The notes beneath the pieces were generated by a model. The model did not search any database. It was not told the origin of the DNA and saw nothing but the letters and a program-made list of their open reading frames with translations. Below are positions 1 through 9,100 of a DNA stretch of 38,334 bases, in pieces (the stretch's first letter is position 1; the number at the start of each line of letters is the position of its first letter). The stretch covers positions 57,684 to 96,017 of the forward strand of contig NZ_AYWX01000013.1 of NCBI RefSeq assembly GCF_000502875.1. The letters are read 5' to 3'. This DNA is from Mesorhizobium sp. L2C084A000. GTDB taxonomy: Bacteria > Pseudomonadota > Alphaproteobacteria > Rhizobiales > Rhizobiaceae. A program made the translations under genes and the position numbers.

Positions 1-1
1 G

Positions 2-529
2 CCCGACTTGCCGACATTCTGGGAAGCTCGGGCGATCGAGACGGTCAACCGGCATGGGCAAAAGCGAATATTGCTCACCTCATTGACGGACAAGAAGGCC
101 TATCCTGCCCAGGAGATCGTGCAGCAATACGAAGACCGCTGGCGGATCGAAACCAGCTATCGAGAGCTGAAGCAGGAGCTTCTTGGCAGCGAATTGACGC
201 TGCGCAGCGGCACACCGCAGACCGTTTATCAGGAAGTTTGGGGAGCCTTGCTGGCTTACAATCTGGTGCGGTTGGAAATGGCCGAGGTTGCCTCTGAAGC
301 CGAGGTCAAGCCAACCGAATTGAGCTTCACCACAGCCCTGCACTACATTCGTCACGAATGGGGGTGGATGGCGATCGAAGCGCCAGCAAAACTACCCGCA
401 CACCTCATCCGATTAAGACAACGGCTGGGAGACCTCATCCTCCCAAAAACACGGGGGCGATCATGCCCCCGTGTCGTCAAAAAGCTACCAGCCAAATATC
501 CTGTCAGAACACTGAAGGTGCCTAAGTGA
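2..529 (+). CDS. IS4-family transposase, C-terminal part (cut by window edge)
   Basis: The reading frame is open to the first base, so the gene begins outside the window and only the last ~175 residues are visible. The segment contains the IS4/DDE signature Y-x2-R-x3-E-x6-K, seen as YEDRWRIETSYRELK, which carries the catalytic glutamate of the RNase H-like fold (family knowledge). The N-terminal DD part must lie upstream. An internal TTG at 8 could be read as a start but makes no sense for this family. The stop at 527-529 sits a few bases before a possible element end near 540. Whether the element is intact cannot be judged from this end. The next gene, an MFS exporter on the other strand, is undisturbed. 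Confidence 0.85.
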   Translation, partial: PDLPTFWEARAIETVNRHGQKRILLTSLTDKKAYPAQEIVQQYEDRWRIETSYRELKQELLGSELTLRSGTPQTVYQEVWGALLAYNLVRLEMAEVASEAEVKPTELSFTTALHYIRHEWGWMAIEAPAKLPAHLIRLRQRLGDLILPKTRGRSCPRVVKKLPAKYPVRTLKVPK

Positions 530-540
530 ACTGCATTAGG
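521..540. repeat. Possible right terminal repeat of the IS element
   Basis: The 20 bases overlapping the transposase stop begin CCTAA and end TTAGG, an imperfect palindrome in the place where an IS4-type terminal inverted repeat is expected. The left end and the target duplication are outside the window, so this is only a positional inference. Confidence 0.3.
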
Positions 541-573
541 GATGAACCCGGCCTTTTTCATTTGTTTGGTTGC

Positions 574-1779
574 TTATTCCGCCGGTGCCTCGGCAACCTC
601 GCGCGAGCGGCCGAGCGTGATCTTGGCCAGCGTGAAGGAAATCACCGCACACAGCGTGATGCCGGCCACCATCGGCAGCGGCGTACCGTCGAAGAACACG
701 CCGGCAACACCCATGGCGAGTGCGCCGATGGCGAAATGCAGCGTGCCCATCAGCGCTGAAGCGGTGCCGGCGATCTCGCCATGTTCTTCCATGGCCAGCA
801 CCGAGGTGGTCGGGATGACCAGGCCGAGGAAGCCGTAGCCGACGAACAGCAGCGCCGCCATCACGTCGAGCCGGTCGATGCCTGTCGCCATTACCGCGAA
901 CAGCACCACCATCGTCGTCGCATAGCCGGTCACCGCGACGCGCACCACGCGCCTCAGGCCGAAGCGCTCGGCCAGCAGCCCCGTCATCTGCGACATGCCG
1001 ATGAAGGCCACCGCGTTGATCGAGAAGAACACGCTGTAGACCGAAGGCGACAGCCCGTAATGGTCGATCAGGATGAACGACGAACTCGACAGATAGACGA
1101 AGAAGCTGGCAATGCCGAAGCCGGCGATCGCCGTCAGACCGAGGAAGTTGCGATCACCCATCAGGAAGCGGTAGGCCGACAGCGCGGTGCCGAACGAGGA
1201 CCCGGCGCGATCTTCCACCGGTCGCGTCTCCTTGAGCGAAGTCGCCAGAAGGATGGTGGCCAGCAGAGCCGCGCCCGTCACTGTCCAGAACACGGCGCGC
1301 CAGCCGAAACTCTCGATGATCACGCTGCCGGTCAGCGGCGCCAGGATCGGCGACACCGAGAACACCAGCATCAGCAAGGACATCAGCTTGGCGGCCTCAT
1401 TGCCAGTATGCAGGTCGCGCACGATGGCGCGCGGAACAGCCATGCCGGCGCTGGCGCCAAGCCCTTGCAGGAAGCGGAAAGCGATCAGCCATTCGATGGT
1501 CGGCGCCATTGCCGAACCGATGCCGCCGACCATGAACAGCGCAAGGCCGCCATAGAGCGGCAGCTTGCGGCCGACCATGTCGGAGATCGGCCCGACGACG
1601 ATCTGGCCAAAACCCATCGACAGGAAGAAGATCAACAGGCTCATCTGCACGGCAGCGGTGCTCGCATGCAGATCGGCGCCGATCGACGGCAGCGCGGGCA
1701 GATACATGTCGATGGCGAACGGGCCGATGGCGGACAACAAGCCGAGCACGACCGCGATGCGGAGGAATTTGGGACTCAT
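574..1779 (-). CDS. Bcr/CflA-type multidrug efflux MFS transporter
   Basis: This is an inner-membrane proton-driven drug exporter of the DHA1 (Bcr/CflA) group. The first helix carries the group hallmark AIDMYLPALP (residues 22-31), and the loop between helices 2 and 3 has MFS motif A, GPISDMVGRK (63-72). The ~401 residues with about 12 hydrophobic segments match the family. An in-frame ATG exists 27 codons upstream, but residues encoded there are hydrophilic and unlike the family. The start at 1779 begins directly with helix 1 and has a GAAAG-type ribosome site. The gene diverges from a TetR regulator, and the shared intergenic region holds a perfect inverted repeat, so repression by that TetR protein with release by a drug-like ligand is likely. 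The substrate cannot be read from sequence. Confidence 0.9.
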   Translation of the reverse strand: MSPKFLRIAVVLGLLSAIGPFAIDMYLPALPSIGADLHASTAAVQMSLLIFFLSMGFGQIVVGPISDMVGRKLPLYGGLALFMVGGIGSAMAPTIEWLIAFRFLQGLGASAGMAVPRAIVRDLHTGNEAAKLMSLLMLVFSVSPILAPLTGSVIIESFGWRAVFWTVTGAALLATILLATSLKETRPVEDRAGSSFGTALSAYRFLMGDRNFLGLTAIAGFGIASFFVYLSSSSFILIDHYGLSPSVYSVFFSINAVAFIGMSQMTGLLAERFGLRRVVRVAVTGYATTMVVLFAVMATGIDRLDVMAALLFVGYGFLGLVIPTTSVLAMEEHGEIAGTASALMGTLHFAIGALAMGVAGVFFDGTPLPMVAGITLCAVISFTLAKITLGRSREVAEAPAE

Positions 1780-1907
1780 GATAAAGGCTTCTTTCAAATC
1801 TGGTTGCCGCCGCGGGGCGACGTCTAACCTAGGACGTTCCATCCCATGAAATTCCGACACTCCAAGAGCGAATTCTATTCGTCTCGTCGAGTGAAAATCT
1901 CTTTATC

Positions 1908-1919
1908 TTGTGTCCACAA
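1908..1919. promoter_or_regulatory. Minor inverted repeat in the tetR/MFS intergenic region
   Basis: TTGTG and CACAA face each other across two bases, just on the exporter side of the main operator. It could be part of the exporter promoter or a weaker regulator site. This is seen directly, but the function is unknown. Confidence 0.3.
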
Positions 1920-1920
1920 A

Positions 1921-1940
1921 TTTAGACACTCTTGTCTAAA
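1921..1940. promoter_or_regulatory. TetR-type operator between tetR and MFS exporter
   Basis: The arms TTTAGACA and TGTCTAAA form a perfect 8-bp inverted repeat around CTCT. It lies between the divergent tetR and exporter genes and overlaps the predicted -35 box of tetR, the usual place for an autorepressing TetR operator. Confidence 0.75.
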
Positions 1941-1960
1941 TCGTCAATCACCTCTATATA
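1932..1960 (+). promoter_or_regulatory. Predicted tetR promoter (leaderless transcript)
   Basis: A -35-like TTGTCT (1932-1937) is followed after exactly 17 bases by a -10-like TATATA (1955-1960). Transcription would begin around 1967-1968, at the ATG of the regulator itself, and no Shine-Dalgarno sequence precedes that ATG. Both boxes match consensus at 4 of 6 positions. Confidence 0.5.
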
Positions 1961-1967
1961 GTTTTTT

Positions 1968-2657
1968 ATGAAGCTGCACGTTTCTCCTGACATTTTCCCG
2001 CCACGCGGCCATGAGGCCAAGCGCCTCTCGATCGTCGATTCCGCGGCTGCCGTGTTTTGCCGCGAAGGTTTCGCCGGCGCCAACATCGATCTGATCGCGG
2101 CCGAAGCCGGCGTTTCGCGCCAGACGATCTACAACCATCATGGCGACAAGGAGAAACTGTTCGTCGCCGTGGTCCGCGACCTCACCGAACGCTGCAATGC
2201 CGGCATCTTCGCCACCATTGCCACCTTCCCCGACCAGCCCAAGGATCTCGAAGCCGATCTGATCGGCTTTGCCGTGCGCTTGAACCAGAATTGCATCTGC
2301 AACCGCGACGGAAAATTCCTGCGCAAGCTGATCCAGACCGAAGGCGAGCGCTATCCCGAACTGTTTGCCGAATGGCGCGAACAGGGACCGGGCAGAACAT
2401 GGCCGGCAATCGCCGCCCGCTTCGCCCGCCTCGCCTATGGCGGCTATCTCACGATCGAGGACCCGGATGTGGCGGCACGCCAGTTCCTTGGCCTCGTCAA
2501 TGCCGAACTGCAGACCACCTTCATGCTTGGCGGCTCGCCGCGCGAGGACGAGGTGCTGCAATCCGCGACCAATGGCGTGCGCACATTCCTGCGCGCCTTC
2601 GGCAAGCGCCGGTCCGCGGCATCGTCCGAAAAGCAAAGCGCGCTCGCCAGCGCCTGA
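1968..2657 (+). CDS. TetR/AcrR-family transcriptional regulator
   Basis: This is a ligand-responsive DNA-binding repressor that acts as a dimer in the cytoplasm. The N-terminal TetR helix-turn-helix spans roughly residues 14-68, with the recognition-helix stretch GVSRQTIYNHHGDKEKLF typical of the family. The remaining ~160 residues are the variable helical ligand and dimer domain, possibly AefR-like. Its 229 residues are slightly longer than average. It diverges from the Bcr/CflA exporter with a perfect palindrome between them, so the exporter is the likely target along with its own gene. The ATG at 1968 has no ribosome site but coincides with the predicted transcription start. A downstream start would remove the front of the DNA-binding domain. 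Confidence 0.9.
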   Translation: MKLHVSPDIFPPRGHEAKRLSIVDSAAAVFCREGFAGANIDLIAAEAGVSRQTIYNHHGDKEKLFVAVVRDLTERCNAGIFATIATFPDQPKDLEADLIGFAVRLNQNCICNRDGKFLRKLIQTEGERYPELFAEWREQGPGRTWPAIAARFARLAYGGYLTIEDPDVAARQFLGLVNAELQTTFMLGGSPREDEVLQSATNGVRTFLRAFGKRRSAASSEKQSALASA

Positions 2658-2775
2658 GCGATCAAATCGCTGGCAATAGTCTTCGCTTCCGCGCAAGGGT
2701 GATCTATATGCGGTTTACGCCGCCCTAAAGCTTGATTACAGCTATGCGGACGATTCAACGGAACCCGACCGCCAC

Positions 2776-3312
2776 ATGGCCGACGACCACATCCGCTACG
2801 ACATTCTGGCCCAGGAGGCGTTGCGCGGCGTCATGCGCAAGGTCCTGGCCGAGGTCGCGCGCACCGGCCTCCCCGGCAACCACCACTTCTTCATCACCTT
2901 CCTGACCGGCGCGCCGGGCGTACGCGTGTCTTCGCGGCTGCGCGAGCGCTATCCCGAGCAGATGACCATCGTCATTCAGTTCCAGTATTGGGACCTGAAG
3001 GTGACCGATACCGGCTTCGAGGTCGGCCTGTCCTTCTCCGATGTTCCGGAAAAACTCGAAATCCCGTTCTCGGCCGTGCGCGGCTTCTATGATCCCTCGG
3101 TTAATTTCGAACTCGAATTCGACGTCAAGACGGATGGCGCGGCAACCGACGAACCGGCTGCGCCAACTCCGGAGCCGTTGACCATCGTCTCCGAGAAAAA
3201 GCCGAAGGCCGAGAAGAAGGCCGCCGCCGAGGCGGAGAAGAAGCCCGCGGCCGCGGACGCCGCCACCAAGGGCGCCGAAGTGGTCTCGCTCGACGCCTTC
3301 CGCAAGAAATAG
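2776..3312 (+). CDS. sspB: SspB-family ClpXP adaptor (alphaproteobacterial type)
   Basis: SspB tethers ssrA-tagged and other substrates to the ClpXP protease. The folded substrate-binding domain covers about residues 5-120, with the conserved stretches PGNHHFFITF and FDVPEKLEIPF-like SDVPEKLEIPF. It is followed by a long Ala/Lys/Glu-rich linker (about 120-165) and a short C-terminal tail VVSLDAFRKK. In the family, such a tail is the XB peptide that docks on ClpX (established knowledge); its presence supports a working adaptor. The ATG at 2776 starts just before the conserved helix, and the ribosome site is weak. The gene lies 9 bases before a DUF4169 gene, probably in one transcript. Confidence 0.93.
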   Translation: MADDHIRYDILAQEALRGVMRKVLAEVARTGLPGNHHFFITFLTGAPGVRVSSRLRERYPEQMTIVIQFQYWDLKVTDTGFEVGLSFSDVPEKLEIPFSAVRGFYDPSVNFELEFDVKTDGAATDEPAAPTPEPLTIVSEKKPKAEKKAAAEAEKKPAAADAATKGAEVVSLDAFRKK

Positions 3313-3321
3313 ACCGGCGGC

Positions 3322-3519
3322 ATGGCCGAAATCGTCAATCTCCGCCAAGCCCGCAAGCAAAAGGCGCGGGACGAAAAGCTGCGCGCCGCCGAACAGAATC
3401 GCGCGCTGCACGGCCGCTCAAAAGCCGAAAAAGAACGCGACCGTATCGTCGCCGACAAGAGCGAAAAATTCGTTGCCGGGCATCGTCGTGAAAAGCCCGG
3501 CGACCCCGACCGCCAATGA
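3322..3519 (+). CDS. DUF4169-family small basic protein
   Basis: This 65-residue, strongly charged, Lys/Arg/Glu/Ala-rich protein begins AEIVNLRQARKQKARDEK, the pattern of the DUF4169 family found mostly in Rhizobiales. It is probably one long helix in its first half. No enzyme motif or membrane segment is visible. It lies between sspB (9 bases upstream) and an RHH gene whose ATG overlaps its stop (ATGA), so translation of the two is probably coupled. Function is unknown; the conserved linkage to sspB hints at proteolysis or stress physiology but is not evidence of it. Confidence 0.8.
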   Translation: MAEIVNLRQARKQKARDEKLRAAEQNRALHGRSKAEKERDRIVADKSEKFVAGHRREKPGDPDRQ

Positions 3520-3740
3520 GCCCGGTCGAAAAGCGTTCGGTGACCATTCGCGGCCACCGCACCAGCTACTCGCTTGAAAAGCCCTTCTATGACGACCTCG
3601 TCGCGGTCGCGGCGACCAGAAAGCTGACGCTCGCTGCTCTTGTCGCCGAAGTCGACGAGACGCGGCCCCGCGACACCAACCTGTCCTCGGCGTTGAGACT
3701 CTATGTGCTGGAATGGGCGAAGCACGCAGAGAGAATCTAA
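3516..3740 (+). CDS. Ribbon-helix-helix domain protein
   Basis: This 74-residue protein consists of one predicted ribbon-helix-helix fold: the strand KRSVTIRGHRTSYSLEKPFYDDL leads into two helices, including TLAALVAEVDE. RHH proteins bind DNA as dimers through the strand, which makes a regulator likely, though the RHH_4-type members common in Rhizobiales are uncharacterised. The start overlaps the DUF4169 stop by four bases. The stop TAA at 3738-3740 overlaps the stop of the convergent ClC gene (3737-3739), leaving no room for a terminator between them. Confidence 0.82.
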   Translation: MSPVEKRSVTIRGHRTSYSLEKPFYDDLVAVAATRKLTLAALVAEVDETRPRDTNLSSALRLYVLEWAKHAERI

Positions 3741-5539
3741 AGGCTTTCGACGGCGTCGTTCTTTTTCGTGTGTCTGGTGCCGAAGCCAAGCAAGGTCGAA
3801 CGCTCGCGCTCCTCGGCCTGTTTCCTGGACCGCACGCGCATCAAATCCTTCCAGCCGACATAGCCGACCAGCAACGAGCCTTCGCGAGTGACGACGGGCA
3901 GATGAGAGACGTTGGCCAGCAGCAGTTTGTCGGAGAGGCCTTCGAGATATTCGTCCGGATAGGCCAGCGTCACCTTGCTGCCGGCCAGCAGTTCGCCAAG
4001 CGTGGTGGTGCGGTGCGTGCCGGCGCGTCTCCAGCGCAATATCGCCGGCGGATCGATGAGGCCCAGCACATGGCCGCGCTCATCGACCACCGGGAAACTC
4101 GGATGCCGTGTTTCCGGCGCTGTCAGGAACGCTGCCGCGCCATGCAGCGTCATCGTCGCCGGCACGCTTTCGACTTGTGACGTCATCACCTCGCGCACCC
4201 TGGTCAGGGCGAAAGGGTCGACGCGGTATTCGCGAACCAGATGATGTCCCCTTCTGGCGATCTTTTCGGTCAGGATCGATCGCTTCATCAGAAGCACGGT
4301 GACGGCGTGCGCCGCAGCGCAGGCAGCAATCAGCGGCACCAGCATATGCGTGTTGCCGGTCAGTTCGACGGCGAAGAACGTGGCGGTCAGCGGCGCACGC
4401 ATCGTGCCGCCCATCGTGGCGGCCATCGCCAGCAGCGCCCAGAAACCCGGATCCGCGGCAGGCAGAACGCCGGCGAGCACAGCGCCCATGGCCCCGCCCA
4501 TGATCAACAGCGGCGCCAGCACACCTCCCGACGTTCCCGAGCCGAGCGCTACCGACCAGATGATCGCCTTCACCACCAGCAGGAGGAGTGCTGCCGTCGC
4601 GACGGTGCGGCCGTCCAGCATGTCAGTGATGTTGTCATAGCCGACGCCGAGCGCGTGCGGCTCGATCAGCCCGCCGATGCCGACCACCAGTCCGCCAAGC
4701 ATCGGCCACCACATCCAGTGGATCGGCAGCTTCTGAAAACCGTCCTCGCAGGCATAGACCATCTGCGTCAGCAGCCCCGACAAAAGTCCTGCACAAACGC
4801 CGATCGCCACCCAGCCGGCAAGGCCGACAAAGGACACCTCCATGCCGCCCTGAAACGGAAAGATCGGTCCGGGCAGATGCAGCATGGTGCGCTCCACCTC
4901 GGCGATAACAGCCGCGACCGCCACCGGAATGAAGCTGCGCGGGGTCCATTCGAAAAGCAGCAGTTCGACCGCAAGCATGATGGCGGCGATCGGGGTTCCG
5001 AACACCGTGGTCATGCCCGCCGCAGCACCGGCCACCAGCAGCGTCTTGCGTTCGTTGTCGCTGACCGGCAGCATCTGCGCGATCAGCGAACCGATCGCGC
5101 CGCCGGTCATGATGATCGGGCCCTCGGCGCCGAACGGTCCGCCGGAGCCGATCGAGATCGCCGACGACAGCGGCTTCAGGATCGCCACCTTGGCGTCGAG
5201 TCTGGAACGCCCGAGCAGGATCGCCTCTATGGCTTCGGGAATGCCGTGACCGCGGATCTTCTCGCTGCCGAAGCGCGCCATCAGGCCGATGATCAGCGCG
5301 CCGATCACCGGGACGATGACGGAGGCATAGCCAAGCGGCGTGTCCTCGAGCTTCAGATCGGCGAGCGTGAACTGGCCAAAATAGGCGATGTTGGTGGCCA
5401 GCCGGATCAGCTTCAAAAGCGCGATGCCGGCAACCAGTCCAGCTGTCGCCACCACCACGGCAATGGCGGCGACGAACAGCACCCTGGCATCCGTGGTGAA
5501 ATCGCGCAGATGTTCCGGGTTCGAGTGAGGGGTCTTCAT
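3737..5539 (-). CDS. ClC-type chloride channel/antiporter with CBS domains
   Basis: This is an inner-membrane voltage-gated ClC family protein that moves chloride or a similar anion, probably by H+ exchange. The hydrophobic core covers about residues 20-450. The helix D motif reads GHGIP (97-101) where canonical members have GSGIP. The helix F motif is GAEGP (137-141), keeping the gating glutamate at 139. A later GGVLAP fits the GxFxP motif. Two CBS domains fill about 470-590 and may sense nucleotides. An ATG 60 codons upstream is in frame, but the ATG at 5539 has a good AGGAAG ribosome site nine bases away and starts just before the membrane core. It diverges from a MarR regulator with an operator-like palindrome between. 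Confidence 0.9.
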   Translation of the reverse strand: MKTPHSNPEHLRDFTTDARVLFVAAIAVVVATAGLVAGIALLKLIRLATNIAYFGQFTLADLKLEDTPLGYASVIVPVIGALIIGLMARFGSEKIRGHGIPEAIEAILLGRSRLDAKVAILKPLSSAISIGSGGPFGAEGPIIMTGGAIGSLIAQMLPVSDNERKTLLVAGAAAGMTTVFGTPIAAIMLAVELLLFEWTPRSFIPVAVAAVIAEVERTMLHLPGPIFPFQGGMEVSFVGLAGWVAIGVCAGLLSGLLTQMVYACEDGFQKLPIHWMWWPMLGGLVVGIGGLIEPHALGVGYDNITDMLDGRTVATAALLLLVVKAIIWSVALGSGTSGGVLAPLLIMGGAMGAVLAGVLPAADPGFWALLAMAATMGGTMRAPLTATFFAVELTGNTHMLVPLIAACAAAHAVTVLLMKRSILTEKIARRGHHLVREYRVDPFALTRVREVMTSQVESVPATMTLHGAAAFLTAPETRHPSFPVVDERGHVLGLIDPPAILRWRRAGTHRTTTLGELLAGSKVTLAYPDEYLEGLSDKLLLANVSHLPVVTREGSLLVGYVGWKDLMRVRSRKQAEERERSTLLGFGTRHTKKNDAVESL

Positions 5540-5621
5540 GGCAGTTTGCTTCCTGGCGGCGCGCCGTATGTCTGAGATGCGGCACGGTCGAAGCGGCCAG
5601 CCGGGCTTGTTGGTGGTTATG

Positions 5622-5636
5622 TATCGTAACACGATA
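5622..5636. promoter_or_regulatory. MarR-type operator between clc and marR genes
   Basis: TATCGT and ACGATA form a perfect 6-bp inverted repeat around AAC, and an overlapping TATAAA (5635-5640) could be a -10 box toward marR. The size and position suit a MarR dimer site controlling both divergent genes. Confidence 0.6.
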
Positions 5637-5695
5637 TAAATATTCAAGCCGGTTTCGCCCGAAATCCGTTTGAGCTTTCGCCGGAAAACGAACAC

Positions 5696-6133
5696 ATGTC
5701 TGATATGTCGCAGCCACAAAAATCACGCCCCGCCATCAGCCAAGCCGATTACCAGCGGCTATCGGAGTTTCGCTACCTGATCCGCCGCTTCCTCGAATTC
5801 AGCCAGGTCCAGGCGGAAGACGCCGGCCTGACCCCGCGCCAGCATCAGGCGCTGCTGGCGATCAAGGGATTCCCCGGCGGCGGCCCGGTGACGGTTGGCG
5901 ATCTCGCGGAACGCCTGCGTATCCGCCACCACAGCGCCGTCGAACTGGTCAACCGCCTCGGCGAGGCGGGGCTGGTCACAAGGGATCAGGACAAGGACGA
6001 CCACCGTCGCGTGCTACTGCAACTGACCGAGCGCGCCGACGATTGTCTGGCCGAGCTGTCGGCGGCGCATCTCGACGAGCTGTCACGCATCGAACCTATG
6101 CTGCGACGTCTGCTCGATCGGGACCGTGGGTAA
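5696..6133 (+). CDS. MarR-family transcriptional regulator
   Basis: This is a winged-helix repressor of about the usual size (145 residues). The recognition region reads VGDLAERLRIRHHSAVELVNRL, and the wing contains DQDKDDHRRVLLQLT with the family's D-x-R-type pattern. The flanking helices form the dimer interface. MarR proteins usually respond to small phenolic or oxidative signals. The target is most likely the divergent ClC gene and itself, through the palindrome at 5622-5636. The ATG at 5696 has a GGAA-type site upstream, and a second ATG three codons later is possible. It converges on the AsmA gene with only 13 bases between the stops. Confidence 0.9.
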   Translation: MSDMSQPQKSRPAISQADYQRLSEFRYLIRRFLEFSQVQAEDAGLTPRQHQALLAIKGFPGGGPVTVGDLAERLRIRHHSAVELVNRLGEAGLVTRDQDKDDHRRVLLQLTERADDCLAELSAAHLDELSRIEPMLRRLLDRDRG

Positions 6134-6146
6134 CCGCCGTCAACTA

Positions 6147-9100
6147 CTACTGCAGCGACTTCAGCAGATTGTCGATCGTGAACGGATTGGACTTCGGCTT
6201 GGCCGGCGGCGGATTGTCATTGGCCTGCGGCAGCGGGGCACGCTCCACCTTGGGAGCCTGCTGCGCGGCCTTGCGCTCGGCCTCGAGCCTTGCCTTTTCC
6301 TGCGCCGCGATGCGCACCGCCTCTTCCGCCTTCTGCCGCTCCTGCTCGGCCTGCGCTTTGGCCGCCTCGTCGGCGGCCTGCTTTTCGGCAGCCGCCTTCG
6401 CATCGGCATCGGCCTTGGCCTTTGCGTCCGCCTCAGCCTTGGCCTGGGCATCCGCTTCCGCCTTTGCCTTGGCGTCCGCCTCGGCTTTCAGCCGCGCCGC
6501 TTCCTGCTGCTTGCGCAGTTCTTCGGCCGCCTTGTCGCGAGCATCCTGCAGCGCCGCGTAGTAGCGGACCTCGCGCCGAAGCCGCTGCTTTTCGAGCAGC
6601 GCGGCCTGCATCGCCTCGACGCGCTGCTGTTCCTTTTCCAGCGCGCGTTGGGTCAGGAACTGCGCCAGCGGCTCACTGTCGAATGCTCGTTTTACCGCGC
6701 CGAACGGCCCCTCGGCGGTGAAATTCAAGACCGGCTCGGAGCCGACCAGCGCCTCGTCGCCCGGCCGATAGGTGATCGCACCCTTGGCCGACACCGTGAC
6801 CGCGTTGAGATCCGCCGTGACGTCGGCGGACAAGGTCGCCGCCGGATTTTCCAGGCTGACCGGCGGCGCCCGCAGCGTGCCGCCGGCAACCGTGAAGGCT
6901 ATGTCGGTGTCCTTGGCGGCTAGACTGCCATCAGCGGCGATGTCAGGCGCGAAGCCGGCAGTCTTGGCCGCATCGATGTCACGCCCGATCGCATCCGCCT
7001 TGACGAGGAACGCACTGAACGCATCTGGATTGACGCCAGCAACTTTCACGCCCTTCAACGCCGCAGTGCCGGAGCCTGATAAGGCGGCCACCATCCCTTC
7101 GACCGATTTGCCGCTGCTTGACAGCGCTGTCGAGAAGTCGCCGATGCCGCTGATGCCGGCATCCGGCAGCACGGTCGCCAGATCGGCGCCCGCCAGTTTC
7201 ATCTGACCAGTGAACAGCCCGGTGCCGTCATTGTTCTTCAGCTCGAACAGGCCGCTGAGCGCCCCGCCAAGCAATTTCGCCTTGAGATCCGAAACGCGGA
7301 TGCCTTCCTGGTCGAGCTTGAGCGAAAAGGCGGCATCGTACGCGGTGGCGAACCGCCCGGCGGCAAGTGCTGCCGTGGTCAGGTCGAGGTCGGCGGTGAA
7401 AGGCAGGCTGGATTTCTGGCTGAACGGTGTGGCCGGCCACGCGCGACCCTTGTTGGTTTCTTCCTTGTCGGCAAGAAAGGCGGAATCGCCGAACAGCGCC
7501 ACCGCCATGGGATCGAGGTCGAGTTCGTCGAGCGCCAGCGCCCCAGCCAGATGCGGCACGCCGTTCTTTACATCGATATTGACGTCGCCGGACACCGCCG
7601 CTTCGTTGATGGCGCCGCTGAGTTCGTCCAGCACCAGCAGACCGTTGCCATAGTCGCCCTGCGCGGCGAGCGACGTCGACATGCCCGCCCCCATGCCGGG
7701 CAGGCCGATGCCTGACGTCATCAGCCATGGCTCGATGTCGGCGGCATCGAGGCTGAGCTTGCCCTTGGCGGCGAAGCCTTGCGGCGTATCGGCGATCGTG
7801 CCTTCGAAACCAGCCTTGAAGTCGTTGCCGGCAAGGCTGAAATTCGTCGCCAGGCCGCCACCCAGCGTTCCCTTGGCCTGAATGTCGGTGCTTGCCTCGC
7901 CCAGCATGCCGAGCGGCAGCGCCGGCAGGCCGTAAAGGGCCAGCAGCGTGGTGGCGTCAGGGTTCTTGGCGTTGAAGGTAAGCGCCACCGGCGCTTCGAG
8001 AAGCTTGTCCACCACCCCCTTCCCCGACAGCGATGCGGAAAAGGCCGAGCCGCCGGCCTTGCCTTGTCCGCTCACCGCCAGGCCGGTGGTGCCGTCGCCA
8101 TTGTCGGCCGCACTCGCCACCAGGTCGACACGCGCATCCTGGAACAGCTCGGGATAGGCAGCGGCGCGGCTCGCCAGCCCTTTCAGCACGGCACTGTCGG
8201 GATAGTGCCGGGCGGCGACGTCGACCAGCGGCTTCAGGTCGACGGCAACCACCGACGCATCGAGCTTGCCGGTCGGGCTCGCCGGGAAATCCTTGATCCT
8301 GCCGGTGGCGCTGATCGAGGCGCCGGCCAGCCCGCCCACCGACAGCCGGTCGATTTCGAGCAGCCCGTCGCGCAGCCTGAGCGCCGTGTCGACGGTATCC
8401 GCGGTCAATCCGCCAGCGTTGACCGGCCCTGCCTTGATCTGGAAATCGAGGTCGCGGTCGGCAAAGCGATTGGCGCCCTTGTCGCTGACGAAGATCGAGG
8501 CGAAGGCCGCCAGCCCGTCGACATCGAGGTCGCCCCCTTCGAGACGCATCAGCACTGAGGGCTTGGCATCGTCGGGCTGGCTGGAATCGATGCGGCCGGA
8601 AAACCTCGCCTTACCCAGGATCAATTCGAGATCGCTGAAGGCCTGGCGCTTCTGCGAGAGGTCGACCTTGGCCTTGAAGCCGGCGGCAGGCAGACGGCGG
8701 ATCGCCTCGTCGACATCCTTCGACAGCCAGGCGGCAAAGCCGGAGGGTTGCGCCACGGCCAGCAGCAGCGAGCCGTTGAAGCCGAAATGACCCTCCAAAT
8801 TGAGCACGAGCATGCCATCGGCTTCCAGCGTGGTGCGGCCGGGCAAGGTCGCGGCAAGCGATTTCACCGACCAGCCGCCATCGACCGGCTCGGCGGAAAG
8901 ATGCACGTCGCGCACCGTGGTGTCGCCGGCCACCACCGCCGGCAGCTTGACCTCGACGGTGCCGGGGATAGTCGGCTTCGGCATGTCGAGCAGCGCCTGC
9001 TCAAACGCCGCGATGCGCTGGTCCAGCGTCAGGCCGGCGCCGGCCTCGGCGCCCACCGCCTCGTCGAACTGCACCTGCGCGCCATTGGCCTCGATGGCGA

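Noticed and set aside
4241..5575. 444-codon plus-strand frame opposite the ClC gene
   Set aside because: Arg/His/Gln-rich shadow translation; the minus-strand ClC protein explains the sequence.
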